Source: Leptothoe spongobia TAU-MAC 1115 (GTDB lineage Bacteria > Cyanobacteriota > Cyanobacteriia > Phormidesmidales > Phormidesmidaceae). Taken from it: 64,000 nucleotides of DNA. Positions 29,528-39,144 of the stretch are shown in pieces. The DNA lies in NCBI RefSeq assembly GCF_018739885.1, contig NZ_JADOES010000011.1, positions 62,001 to 126,000 of the forward strand, read 5' to 3'. The notes below the pieces were generated by a model. That model did no database searches. It saw nothing but the letters and a program-made list of their open reading frames with translations, and was not told where the DNA came from. Each line of letters starts with the position of its first letter. The first letter of the stretch is position 1. A program made the translations under genes and the position numbers.

Positions 29528-30787
29528 CTAGCTACGATACTTGCGAAAAACTAGGGTAACGTTATGGCCGCCAAAGCCAAAAGAGTTAGACATGGCCACA
29601 TCTACAGTCTGAGCACGACTGTGATTGGGCACGTAGTCCAAATCACAGTCATCATCCGGCTCTTGCAAATTGATAGTAGGGGGTACATGGTCCTTAGAAA
29701 CCGCCATACAGGCAGCCACGCCTTCAATGCCACCGGAGCCACCCAAAAGATGCCCCGTCATCGATTTGGTAGAACTAACCGCCACTGTTTTGGCACTCTT
29801 GCCAAGGGCTGTCTTGATAGCAGACGTTTCGGTCGGATCATTAGCCGGGGTACTCGTCCCATGGGCATTGACATAGCTCACCTCTGACGGGGATATCCCA
29901 GCATCTTTGAGAGCAAACTCCATGGAGCGTGCTGCTCCAGCTCCACCAGGTACAGGGGCAGTCATATGGTAGGCATCGCAAGTCATGCCATAGCCAACCA
30001 TTTCTGCATAGATACGGGCACCTCGGCTAAGGGCATGCTCAAGTTCTTCTAAAACCAGAATGCCAGCCCCTTCACCCATGACAAAACCATCTCGCCCCTT
30101 ATCAAAAGGACGACTGGCATGATCAGGATCATCATTGCGGGTAGAGAGGGCTCTGGCTGAGGCAAATCCAGCCAAAGATAACGGTGTGATAGCGGCTTCG
30201 GTTCCACCACAGATCATGGCTTGGGCATAGCCATTTTGCACAATCCGAAAAGCATCACCGATAGCATTAGAACCAGCAGCGCAAGCCGTTACGGCACAAG
30301 AGTTAGGACCTTTTGCACCAGTATGAATTGCAGTCAGACCTGCCGCCATGTTGGCAATCATCATGGGCACCATGAAAGGGCTACAGCGGCTAGGCCCTTT
30401 ATTGATGTAAACAGATTGCTGTTCTTCCATGACCTTGAGGCCACCCACCCCTGTGCCGATCATGACACCCACTTGCTCTGCGTTGAGGTCGGTAATGGTT
30501 AGCTTGGCATCGGCTAAGGCCTGTTTGCTAGCTGCGATCGCAAATTGAGCAAATCGATCGGTCCGTTTAGCATCCTTAGCATCCAGATACTCTAACGGAT
30601 CAAATCCTTTAACTTCACCAGCAATGCGGCATTTGTGCTTTGACGCATCAAATAGCGTGATCGGCCCAATACCACTTTTTCCCGCTAGCAACCCTTGCCA
30701 GTAGGCTTCTAAATCATTACCGATGGGGGTAATTGCCCCCATTCCAGTAATTACAACGCGCTTTTTTTCAGTACTTGTCATGGTCAT
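29528..30787 (-). CDS. fabF: 3-oxoacyl-[acyl-carrier-protein] synthase II
   Basis: FabF elongates acyl chains by condensing acyl-enzyme with malonyl-ACP. The protein of about 419 residues carries the catalytic cysteine in VTACAAGSNAI and the two histidines in YVNAHGTSTPAND and STKSMTGHLLGGSG. Starts at ATG 30787 or ATG 30781 are both possible; GTG 30793 is less likely. It follows acpP by about 60 bases on the same strand, the usual acpP-fabF operon. Confidence 0.97.
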   Translation of the reverse strand: MTMTSTEKKRVVITGMGAITPIGNDLEAYWQGLLAGKSGIGPITLFDASKHKCRIAGEVKGFDPLEYLDAKDAKRTDRFAQFAIAASKQALADAKLTITDLNAEQVGVMIGTGVGGLKVMEEQQSVYINKGPSRCSPFMVPMMIANMAAGLTAIHTGAKGPNSCAVTACAAGSNAIGDAFRIVQNGYAQAMICGGTEAAITPLSLAGFASARALSTRNDDPDHASRPFDKGRDGFVMGEGAGILVLEELEHALSRGARIYAEMVGYGMTCDAYHMTAPVPGGAGAARSMEFALKDAGISPSEVSYVNAHGTSTPANDPTETSAIKTALGKSAKTVAVSSTKSMTGHLLGGSGGIEGVAACMAVSKDHVPPTINLQEPDDDCDLDYVPNHSRAQTVDVAMSNSFGFGGHNVTLVFRKYRS

Positions 30788-30848
30788 CGACACAAGGGGG
30801 CAGGTCCCAAGGAATTAATAAAACAGTATTTCAAACAGACAGAGGAGG

Positions 30849-31091
30849 TTATGCAGATGACTTTTCAGTAATAAAGTCAACAGCAGCCTGGACTGTACCA
30901 ATGCTCTCAGCAGCCTCATCAGGGATCTCAATATCAAACTCTTCTTCAAGCGCCATGACCAGCTCTACAGTATCCAGAGAATCAGCCCCCAGGTCATTAG
31001 CAAAGCTAGCCTCTGGCTTGACTGTATCTAAATCAACACCGAGCTGCTCAGATACAATCTTTTGAACCTTTCCCAAAATCGTGTCAGCCAT
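30849..31091 (-). CDS. acpP: Acyl carrier protein
   Basis: ACP carries growing acyl chains on a phosphopantetheine attached to the serine of the DSL motif ([15 protein letters not shown]). The 80-residue acidic protein starts at ATG 31091, with GGAG at the right distance upstream. A TTG nine bases earlier is not needed. It is the first gene of the acpP-fabF pair. Confidence 0.97.
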   Translation of the reverse strand: MADTILGKVQKIVSEQLGVDLDTVKPEASFANDLGADSLDTVELVMALEEEFDIEIPDEAAESIGTVQAAVDFITEKSSA

Positions 31092-31774
<683 letters not shown>

Positions 31775-31814
31775 GCACTGATTCAATCACAGCTTTCACT
31801 CGAAACGTTTACAC

Positions 31815-31846
31815 ACTCCTAGTCTTTCGGGACTAGGAGTTTTTTT
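31815..31846 (+). terminator. Intrinsic terminator after psaC
   Basis: A perfect 10-bp stem (ACTCCTAGTC/GACTAGGAGT) with a 6-base loop is followed by TTTTTT. Confidence 0.9.
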
Positions 31847-31877
31847 AGTTTCCTGTTTTTTAGTTTCCTGAATGGGG

Positions 31878-32783
31878 TCAGGCACGTACTGCAAATTTAC
31901 GGACCGCGACCAAACTGCCCAATAGCCCGACTAAGCTGCCCAAGGCAAAGAGCGAGGCTGGCAACAAGATCATTTGTTTTGGTGTAAATTGTAGACCCAC
32001 AGTCAAAAATTGGAGAAATTCAGGCTGCTGCGCCGACAGCCGCTGTAAGGATTGGTGGGTCCCTATAAGTAGAACCCAAGCGATAAGTGCTCCCAGCAAT
32101 CCAAAGGTAATCCCTTGCAAGATGAAGGGCATATAGATCCATACGGATGTGGCACCCACTAGCTGCATCACCTCAATTTCCCGTCGTCGTGCCATGACAA
32201 TTAATCGAATCGTTGTGGTGATGACTGAGATCGCAGTCAGACTCAAAATTGCCAGTACCGCCAAACTGACATACTGCAATCCCTGGTTTAGCTCTGTCAG
32301 ACGCTGCACCGCTTCGGTAATATAAAGCACCTCATCCACACCCGCTAAGCTCTCTAACTGAGTGGCAACCGCAGGGACAGCTTCAGAGTTTTGCACCTTG
32401 ACCTTAATTTCATCCACCAGTGGATTGCCCTTGAGCTGCTCTGTAGCACCAGAGATATCGACAATCCCTAGATCCTGACTAAGCTGAGCCCAAGCTTCTT
32501 CCTTAGAAACCGTTACAACTTGAGCCACATCGGTCAAACTACTGATGCGATCGCTCAGACTATCGGCAGTTACACCACTTTCCAAATAAACCGCTATTTC
32601 CAGTTGACTACCAAACTGATTGAGCAAACTCTCCACCTGCCATGTCGCCTGTAAGCTAATACCAAATAGAAATAACAGCACCATGATGGTGCTCACAGCA
32701 GCCCAGTTCATCCAACCGCCACGTCGTAGCCCCAAAAAGGTTTCCCGCAATAAGTAGCTTGCCTTAGTAAAAAACTTACTCAT
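31878..32783 (-). CDS. ftsX: FtsX-like cell division permease
   Basis: The 301-residue protein has the FtsX layout: an N-terminal membrane segment (about 27-48), a periplasmic domain of roughly 120 residues, then three membrane segments ending near 293. The SKEEAWAQL and VRRLTE-like periplasmic region and the ARRREIEVMQLVGAT cytoplasmic loop are typical. FtsX works with the ATPase FtsE to activate wall hydrolases. No ftsE lies beside it here. Confidence 0.88.
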   Translation of the reverse strand: MSKFFTKASYLLRETFLGLRRGGWMNWAAVSTIMVLLFLFGISLQATWQVESLLNQFGSQLEIAVYLESGVTADSLSDRISSLTDVAQVVTVSKEEAWAQLSQDLGIVDISGATEQLKGNPLVDEIKVKVQNSEAVPAVATQLESLAGVDEVLYITEAVQRLTELNQGLQYVSLAVLAILSLTAISVITTTIRLIVMARRREIEVMQLVGATSVWIYMPFILQGITFGLLGALIAWVLLIGTHQSLQRLSAQQPEFLQFLTVGLQFTPKQMILLPASLFALGSLVGLLGSLVAVRKFAVRA

Positions 32784-32989
32784 GCTGGTTTAAGACCGTC
32801 TCCATCCAAGACGACTGAACAAAGAATAAAAACTATACAGAAAACACAAGCAGCCCGCTAAAAATACTAGCCTAGGGGCATTACCCCAAGGGCTTCAGGT
32901 TCATAGCTCCATACTTCCAAGCAACCTGCCCGAGGTGAGACCCGAATTGCTAGGATAGGTTTAGATTCATCAGCCTAATCAATTTAACC

Positions 32990-33547
32990 GTGGGTATTTC
33001 AGTCAGCAAAGAAAAGTTAAAAAAGCCCCCCCTCGAATTGCACTATTTGGGTGATCGGGTGCTCAGAAAAGCCACTAAACGCGTTGCGAAAGTGGATGAC
33101 GGGATCCGTGAACTAGCCCATAAGATGCTACAGACCATGTATAGCGAAGATGGTATTGGTCTAGCAGCTCCCCAAGTGGGGGTTCACAAGCAAATCTTAG
33201 TGGTTGATACCGATCCCGAAGAAGCTGCTAACCAGCCCTTAGTGATGATCAACCCCAAGATCATTCGTCATAGTAAGGAAATGGCCTGTGGACAAGAAGG
33301 CTGTTTGAGTATCCCCAACGTCTTTTTGGATGTCATTCGTCCAGCAGCCATTGAAGTCAGATTCAAAGACGAAAATGGTCGTCCCCAAAAAATCCAAGCC
33401 GATGATTTACTCGCTCGGGTGATCCAACATGAGATGGATCACCTCAATGGCGTTATGTTTGTTGACCGGGTGGAAAACGCAATTGCCTTGGCTCAGGAAC
33501 TTCAAAAAGGCGGGTTTTCTGCTAATGATGTTAAGAAGGTTGCGTAG
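32990..33547 (+). CDS. def: Peptide deformylase
   Basis: This iron/zinc enzyme removes the formyl group from nascent proteins. The 185-residue protein has the three family motifs: GIGLAAPQVG, QEGCLSIPNV and QHEMDHLNGVMF, which together supply the Cys and two His metal ligands and the catalytic Glu. The start is GTG 32990, giving MGISVSKEK. It is divergent from ftsX. Confidence 0.96.
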   Translation: MGISVSKEKLKKPPLELHYLGDRVLRKATKRVAKVDDGIRELAHKMLQTMYSEDGIGLAAPQVGVHKQILVVDTDPEEAANQPLVMINPKIIRHSKEMACGQEGCLSIPNVFLDVIRPAAIEVRFKDENGRPQKIQADDLLARVIQHEMDHLNGVMFVDRVENAIALAQELQKGGFSANDVKKVA

Positions 33548-33556
33548 GGTTTGGTA

Positions 33557-33578
33557 GAGACGTTGCATGCAACGTCTC
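33557..33578. repeat. Perfect 22-base palindrome (dispersed cyanobacterial repeat type)
   Basis: GAGACGTTGCATGCAACGTCTC is a perfect palindrome nine bases after the def stop. Its core (ACGTT-CATG-AACGT) is shared with the palindrome at 52481-52508. Such palindromes recur between genes in many cyanobacteria. Confidence 0.8.
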
Positions 33579-33639
33579 CACTATCGTGTCTGTAGAAATC
33601 TAAATCTGATGCCTCATCTTTCATTATCAGGAGAATAGT

Positions 33640-33840
33640 GTGACCCCTAAAAGTGGTTTGTTTTTAGCTGGCACTTGCATTGCTGCGATCGCAGGTGTCG
33701 GTTCAGTGTTTGAACTCGCCTATGGTGAGCCCGACCTGGGTGTCTTGCCCACTAGCATTGTGCTGGCGTTGAGTATTCCCATCACCGTTATATCTTTCAT
33801 GGCCGCTGTGAAGGACACACGAGAAAACCAGCAATGGTAA
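33640..33840 (+). CDS. Small two-helix membrane protein, unknown function
   Basis: The 66-residue protein starts at GTG 33640 after CAGGAGA. It has two hydrophobic helices (about 5-25 and 37-58) and a short charged C-terminus (KDTRENQQW). The first contains LAGTCIAAIAGVGSVFEL. The type is common among conserved cyanobacterial membrane peptides. I cannot assign a role. Confidence 0.7.
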   Translation: MTPKSGLFLAGTCIAAIAGVGSVFELAYGEPDLGVLPTSIVLALSIPITVISFMAAVKDTRENQQW

Positions 33841-33965
33841 CGCCTTAGGGTAATGTAGCGGTTTGGTAGGATGTAAAGGAATGTATCGCTTTTAAGTTTG
33901 ATGACCGACCTCCTAGCGACATCAAACTGGCTATCTTACATAGACCTACCTATCCACTTTCTCGA

Positions 33966-34988
33966 ATGAATTTACTGTTTGTGCTCAAGCTGCTGTTGGC
34001 ATTGTCAGTGCTTGGAGTTGTCACTTATTTATTGACGGCCCGTCGCTACCAGTCCTCGGATTCAGTAGCAAATTCTTATGATCAGTGGACCGAAGATGGC
34101 ATCCTAGAGTTTTACTGGGGTGAGCACATTCACCTTGGGCACTATGGCTCACCTCCTCGTTCTAAGGAATTCCTCAAGGCGAAGGTAGACTTTGTCCATG
34201 AGATGGTGAAGTGGGGTGGGTTAGAAAGCTTAGCCCCTGGCACGACACTGCTTGATGTCGGCTGTGGCATTGGTGGCAGCAGTCGGATCTTAGCCAGGGA
34301 TTATCACTTTGACGTGACTGGTGTGACCATCAGTCCCCAGCAAGTCAATCGAGCGCAACAGCTAACACCAGCGGGCGTCACTGCCAAGTTTAAGGTGGAT
34401 GATGCCATGGCTCTATCGTTTCCAGATGCCAGCTTTGATGTGGTGTGGTCGGTCGAAGCAGGGCCGCATATGCCCAATAAAGCTGTATTCGCCCAGGAAC
34501 TCATGCGTGTGCTCAAGCCAGGGGGGATCTTAGTTCTGGCAGATTGGAATCAGCGGGATGATCGCCAGGTCCCCTTAAACTTCTGGGAAAAGCCAGTGAT
34601 GCGACAGTTATTGGACCAGTGGTCTCATCCTGCTTTTGCCAGTATCGAGGGATTTGCCGAAAACCTAGAAGCCACTGGATGGGTCCAGGGTGATGTGGTC
34701 ACAGCAGACTGGACTCGGGAAACCCTACCATCATGGCTCGACTCAATTTGGCAGGGTGTGGTTCGCCCCAAAGGATTGATCCGTTTTGGTTTCTCTGGTT
34801 TGCTCAAATCCTTACGGGAAGTACCAACCATCCTACTGATGCGGTTGGCTTTTGGGGCTGGTCTATGTCACTTTGGTATGTTCCGCGCGGTTAGAGCTAA
34901 CCCAAGCTCTCAAAAGACTAGTACTACACAACAACACGCTGCATCTTCGGGTGAACCCACAGCCTCGGGTTCACCCGCTATCGTGTAG
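33966..34988 (+). CDS. MPBQ/MSBQ methyltransferase (plastoquinone/tocopherol pathway)
   Basis: This SAM-dependent enzyme methylates the aromatic ring of prenylated benzoquinol precursors of plastoquinone and tocopherol. The 340-residue protein has an N-terminal membrane anchor (3-22), the SAM motif LLDVGCGIGGSSRIL, and VWSVEAGPHMP. It closely follows my recollection of Synechocystis Sll0418, including the DWNQRDDRQVPLNFWEKPV block. A Ser/Thr-rich tail of about 25 residues ends it. It lies 11 bases before the FAD monooxygenase gene, forming an operon. Confidence 0.85.
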   Translation: MNLLFVLKLLLALSVLGVVTYLLTARRYQSSDSVANSYDQWTEDGILEFYWGEHIHLGHYGSPPRSKEFLKAKVDFVHEMVKWGGLESLAPGTTLLDVGCGIGGSSRILARDYHFDVTGVTISPQQVNRAQQLTPAGVTAKFKVDDAMALSFPDASFDVVWSVEAGPHMPNKAVFAQELMRVLKPGGILVLADWNQRDDRQVPLNFWEKPVMRQLLDQWSHPAFASIEGFAENLEATGWVQGDVVTADWTRETLPSWLDSIWQGVVRPKGLIRFGFSGLLKSLREVPTILLMRLAFGAGLCHFGMFRAVRANPSSQKTSTTQQHAASSGEPTASGSPAIV

Positions 34989-34999
34989 CAACTCCGAAT

Positions 35000-36217
35000 A
35001 TGCCGAATATGGGCGTCATTATTGTTGGAGCTGGACCAGCCGGGGCAAGCCTAGCACGACTACTGACCCGTGCTGGTATTCGTGTCACCTTACTGGAACA
35101 GGAAACCACCTTCGAACGGGTATTTCGGGGCGAGGGGTTAATGCCTGCGGGTATGGATGCCCTTGAGCAAATGGGATTAGTCCCCCTGGAGAAAACAATT
35201 CCCCACCGCAGGCTAGAGTCTTGGAATATTCATCTGGGAGGCAAGGAAGTCTTTGTTATCCCGGAACCAGACTTGGGTGAGCAATCTCTCAGAATTGTTT
35301 CCCAACCGGCATTACTGCGCAAGATGGTTGATGAAGCCGCTCAATCTGATTGCTTTGAGTTTAAAGCTGACTGCCAAGTACAAGATTTAATTTGGGAAAA
35401 TCACCGAGTTGTTGGTGTCAAAGTCAAAACAAACAATAGCCTCTCAGAGCTCCGTGCAGATTTAGTCATCGGCTGTGATGGTCGTGGGTCTTTAGTGCGA
35501 CGGAAGGCAGGCTTAACCATCGATTTACAGCCAGACCAATATGATGTTCTGTGGTTTAAGCTCCCAGCTCCAGCACAGTTGCAAAATACTTGTCAGTTTT
35601 ACCTAATGGCCAAGGCCCAGCAACATCCAGCAAGTTGTTACACCTCATGGGATGGTCAGCTGCAATATGGGTTGATCTTGCCTAAGGGGGGATTGGGGCA
35701 GTTAGGGGATGCGGACTGGCTAAGGGTTGCAGCTAGATCTGCACCTGATTGGTTGGCTGAGCATGTATTATCCCAACGAGCATCGGTCACTAAGCCCGTA
35801 CGGTTAAACGTGGTAGTAGGCAGATGTACTCAGTGGTGGGTGCCAGGCATGTTGCTCATAGGAGATGCGGCCCATCCCATGTCACCTGTGAGGGCACAAG
35901 GGATTAATCTAGCCCTGCGGGATGCCATTATCGCGACCAATCATCTAGTGCCCGCCTTACGAAAGACTCCATCAGCCATTAATGAAGCCTGCGCATTAAT
36001 TCAACAAAAACGACTACCAGAGGTGGTGCGATCGCAAACCCTACAGCTGCAAGAAGCCAGTGGCCTTAAAATTATTCGTTCCTCTCCTTGGAAATTGGCC
36101 ATCGCCCAAAAAATCTTACCTCTAGTAGGCCAACTGCGCCTGGCCCAACAAGCCTGGCTCGCGCGCCAACACGATCTACGCTATGGATCACAACCCGTAC
36201 AGCTAACGGTGGAATAA
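35000..36217 (+). CDS. FAD-dependent aromatic monooxygenase (UbiH/PHBH type)
   Basis: The 405-residue protein has the N-terminal FAD motif IIVGAGPAGASLARLL, the DG segment VIGCDGRGSLVRRKAG, and the third motif LLIGDAAHPMSPVRAQGIN. These match class A flavin monooxygenases that hydroxylate aromatic rings. The gene directly follows the prenylquinone methyltransferase. An oxidative step in quinone or tocopherol metabolism is a reasonable inference, but the substrate is not shown by sequence. Confidence 0.8.
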   Translation: MPNMGVIIVGAGPAGASLARLLTRAGIRVTLLEQETTFERVFRGEGLMPAGMDALEQMGLVPLEKTIPHRRLESWNIHLGGKEVFVIPEPDLGEQSLRIVSQPALLRKMVDEAAQSDCFEFKADCQVQDLIWENHRVVGVKVKTNNSLSELRADLVIGCDGRGSLVRRKAGLTIDLQPDQYDVLWFKLPAPAQLQNTCQFYLMAKAQQHPASCYTSWDGQLQYGLILPKGGLGQLGDADWLRVAARSAPDWLAEHVLSQRASVTKPVRLNVVVGRCTQWWVPGMLLIGDAAHPMSPVRAQGINLALRDAIIATNHLVPALRKTPSAINEACALIQQKRLPEVVRSQTLQLQEASGLKIIRSSPWKLAIAQKILPLVGQLRLAQQAWLARQHDLRYGSQPVQLTVE

Positions 36218-36348
36218 GGCTTACATAAACCTTATGGGGACTTCAGTGGTTCCAGCGATGGGACTACGTAGGTAGGTTAGGTATAAATATGCACATATGG
36301 TACATCAGTTACTGATCCGAACCATCGGTCTTTTGCGAGCATAACCTT

Positions 36349-36837
36349 ATGCACCGATCCCAACGAAACCCTAATTTTTCCTCAACAGTTCCCTGTGATT
36401 TAGCCGTCAAAATTCTCAAACGGATTCCACCAGAACATCGCCACAGTTTTACAACAGAGCAGGTCAAAGCGTTACAAAATGCCCTGGCAGAAAAGCGGCA
36501 GAAACAACCTAATTTAAAAGTTACCCTGGGTCCTTTTTATCTATCTCTAACCGCAGGACGCTCTCAAAGGAGTACGCTCCAAAGGAGTCACCACAGCATA
36601 CTCGTACCAGTGCTCTGCATGATGGTCAGTATGGTGGGAACGGGCTGCGTCGCTGGACTTATGCAATTTCGCTATGGCTACCAAGCAGCTCACGCCAACA
36701 CAGCTTTTCAAACAGATGAAGAAAGCTTTCATCCCACAGTTTTGCCATTTCGTAAAAATCAGAGCAACTGTGAAAAGAATGGAGCTGCCTGGATTGATCG
36801 CGAATGTGTAGATCCTAACCACGACCCCACATTCTAG
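36349..36837 (+). CDS. Hypothetical single-pass membrane protein
   Basis: The 162-residue protein has an N-terminal cytoplasmic region with a helix at about 35-60 (FTTEQVKALQNALAEKR) and one membrane segment at about 84-106. The outer C-terminal part ends CEKNGAAWIDRECVDPNHDPTF. I recall this C-x7-W-x4-C-x5-HDPxF ending from other cyanobacterial hypotheticals, where the two cysteines may form a disulfide. Function unknown. Confidence 0.7.
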   Translation: MHRSQRNPNFSSTVPCDLAVKILKRIPPEHRHSFTTEQVKALQNALAEKRQKQPNLKVTLGPFYLSLTAGRSQRSTLQRSHHSILVPVLCMMVSMVGTGCVAGLMQFRYGYQAAHANTAFQTDEESFHPTVLPFRKNQSNCEKNGAAWIDRECVDPNHDPTF

Positions 36838-36888
36838 AAAATTAGGCTGTAGGGTGGGCAATGCCCATCGTTCTAAAGCACAGCCTGC

Positions 36889-38631
36889 TCAACGTAAGTA
36901 ATCAATAATCCCTTGAGCAATAGCATCGGCAATCTTTTCACGGGCAGCATTGCTACGAAAACGAGCGGCATCCTCACGCCCAGTGATAAACCCGGTTTCT
37001 ACCAAAACCGCAGGCATGGAGGTATTACGCAGCACATAAAAACGAGCTTGGCGTACGCCGCGATCGCGCAAATCAGTACTCCGCAAAACACTGCTATGAA
37101 TCGACCGCGCTAAGCTGCGCCCCGAGGAATAGTAGTAAGTTTCTAAACCATTCACCTCAGGACGGCTGAGGCTAATGGCATTGGAATGAATACTGACAAA
37201 TACGGTGGCATTTGCCCGCTCTGCAATATCCACCCGAGGTTGCAAGTCTAGTTCAAAATCACTATTGCGCGTCATGGCGACACGATAACCGCGCTGCTCT
37301 AAGGTGCGCTGAACACGACGAGAGATAAATAAGTTAATCTCTTTTTCCTGCAGGCCATTGCCCACAGCACCAGGATCACGACCACCATGACCAGGATCAA
37401 GCAAAATTAGCACTTCTCCACGACGGGCAGGCGTAGTGGGTGATGGACTCGGTGATGGGCTAGCAACAGTCCCCGTTGTTTGTACAATTCGAGCATCCAG
37501 CCCCGCACCTTGCAATCGACGCTGTAGATTATTGGCTCGTGATTGTTCACGAAAACGCCCAGCTTGAATCACGGATTGACCATTAACGGTCGTACGAAAT
37601 GCACCGGATTCGACGGCATTAACCCGCGATCGCAAAATACTAGAACTACCTGGCACAATCACCTGGTAGGCAACATCACCCGATGGGGTAGTGGGGGTAG
37701 GTCTAGTTGGGGTATTAACTCGAGCTGTTTCAACAATTTGAGCCGAAAGACCTGCCTGGGTCAATCGTTGGCGGAGCTCATTGGCTCGAGACTGCTCCCG
37801 AAATCGACCAGCTTGGATCACAGCTTGGCCATTGACTGTAGTACGAAATGCACCGGGTTCAACAGAATTAACCCGCGATCGCAAAATGTTAGAGCTACCT
37901 GGCACAATCACCTGGTAATCAACATTAGAATTGTTCCCTGGTGCAGGACTGCCTGGACGGGGTAAAGGGCGACCACTGCTAGGGGGTGTGGGTAATGATG
38001 GCGTGGGTGTGGGCCTCGGTGTCGGTGTCGGCGTACTTGGACTGGCACCGGATGAGGCGATCACAGCATCCAAAGATTGACTATTAGACAGATAGATATG
38101 CCCTAGGGTCTGACCGTTGTACACTCGCCGGGCCATCGTCCAACCAGCATCCAGTTCAATTTTGACAAAGTCGTTAGTAATCCCACTGGATCGGCCTAAT
38201 TCTAATTTTGGCAATCCTCGCTGCAGCGGACTCGGCGAGGCCACTAGAACCAATACATCGCCTCGTTTTTCCACCTGTAGACGATAGCGCGAGCCCAGAT
38301 CCTCTCCAGCAATACGGACAGAGTAACCATTGCTATCGGAACTCCGTCCGCAGATCCCGGTAAAGTCAAACGTCAGTAGCAGCGGATTGATTGTCGTTGG
38401 ACTTCCCCCCTGCTCCTGCCAACATCGCCTGACTGAGCTGATTTGCTCAATAATCAACAGTTTATAAAATCGGCCATTGCTGACAGGCTCTGCCACAGCA
38501 ACAACCCGATCATTAGCAATGGGTTGCTGACCAAACTGAGCAGCTGCAGCAACGGATGGCAGCAGCATAGCTGCACCGGACGTAACCGCAACAGCCGACA
38601 ATGTAGTGAGTTGACGAAGAAGTGATTTCAT
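36889..38631 (-). CDS. N-acetylmuramoyl-L-alanine amidase with AMIN domain and two SPOR-like repeats
   Basis: The 580-residue protein has a signal peptide (ending about 31), an AMIN domain (about 35-190), a Pro/Thr linker, and two nearly identical SPOR-like repeats of about 65 residues, each opening YQVIVPGSS. A second Pro/Ser linker and an Amidase_3 domain (about 405-580) follow, with LLDPGHGGRDPGAVG, SIHSNA and LVETGFIT. It cleaves the peptide side chain from muramic acid during cell separation. The tandem repeats are similar at DNA level, suggesting recent duplication. Confidence 0.9.
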   Translation of the reverse strand: MKSLLRQLTTLSAVAVTSGAAMLLPSVAAAAQFGQQPIANDRVVAVAEPVSNGRFYKLLIIEQISSVRRCWQEQGGSPTTINPLLLTFDFTGICGRSSDSNGYSVRIAGEDLGSRYRLQVEKRGDVLVLVASPSPLQRGLPKLELGRSSGITNDFVKIELDAGWTMARRVYNGQTLGHIYLSNSQSLDAVIASSGASPSTPTPTPRPTPTPSLPTPPSSGRPLPRPGSPAPGNNSNVDYQVIVPGSSNILRSRVNSVEPGAFRTTVNGQAVIQAGRFREQSRANELRQRLTQAGLSAQIVETARVNTPTRPTPTTPSGDVAYQVIVPGSSSILRSRVNAVESGAFRTTVNGQSVIQAGRFREQSRANNLQRRLQGAGLDARIVQTTGTVASPSPSPSPTTPARRGEVLILLDPGHGGRDPGAVGNGLQEKEINLFISRRVQRTLEQRGYRVAMTRNSDFELDLQPRVDIAERANATVFVSIHSNAISLSRPEVNGLETYYYSSGRSLARSIHSSVLRSTDLRDRGVRQARFYVLRNTSMPAVLVETGFITGREDAARFRSNAAREKIADAIAQGIIDYLR

Positions 38632-39144
38632 ATCCCAGGGAATAGCGCGTAGGAGGGGAACTATCTAATGGTTACGAATAGACAACAGACTAAGGGGCTA
38701 TGGGATCTCTGTCTATGGTTGTCTATCGATACCTATTCGTTGACCCAATTGGATACAGCCTCAGTGATTGTTTCAACCTAGTCCACGTCCAGAACTGAAG
38801 TTTTACCGTAGAGGAATCTACAGATTTCAACTTGGATATGAGCAAGCCTTATAAACTAAAGCCAATTGAGTGCACCAATGTTTTAATGCATCAAGACATT
38901 GACAATACGAACTATATGCAGTTATCCGGCAAAGGTTGCCCATTCGGTTAGAAACTATATCAGTTCATCAGCTGTCCGCGCTTTGATTTGCCTGTGAGCT
39001 ATTAAAAACCACCTGCATGACAACGGTTACAGACATTTAAGTGTGGAGCTTCCAGGGCTGTCACAGCTTGCTCGATGTTGCCTACACATCGTCCTCACGT
39101 AGCTTTATCGATTTTTTAAGATATGTTTTGCTGACACGACACTG
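38632..39144. other. Intergenic region
   Basis: The only structure seen is the segment 38771-38795, shared with 20018-20042 at 23 of 25 bases. No gene or RNA was recognised. Confidence 0.4.
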
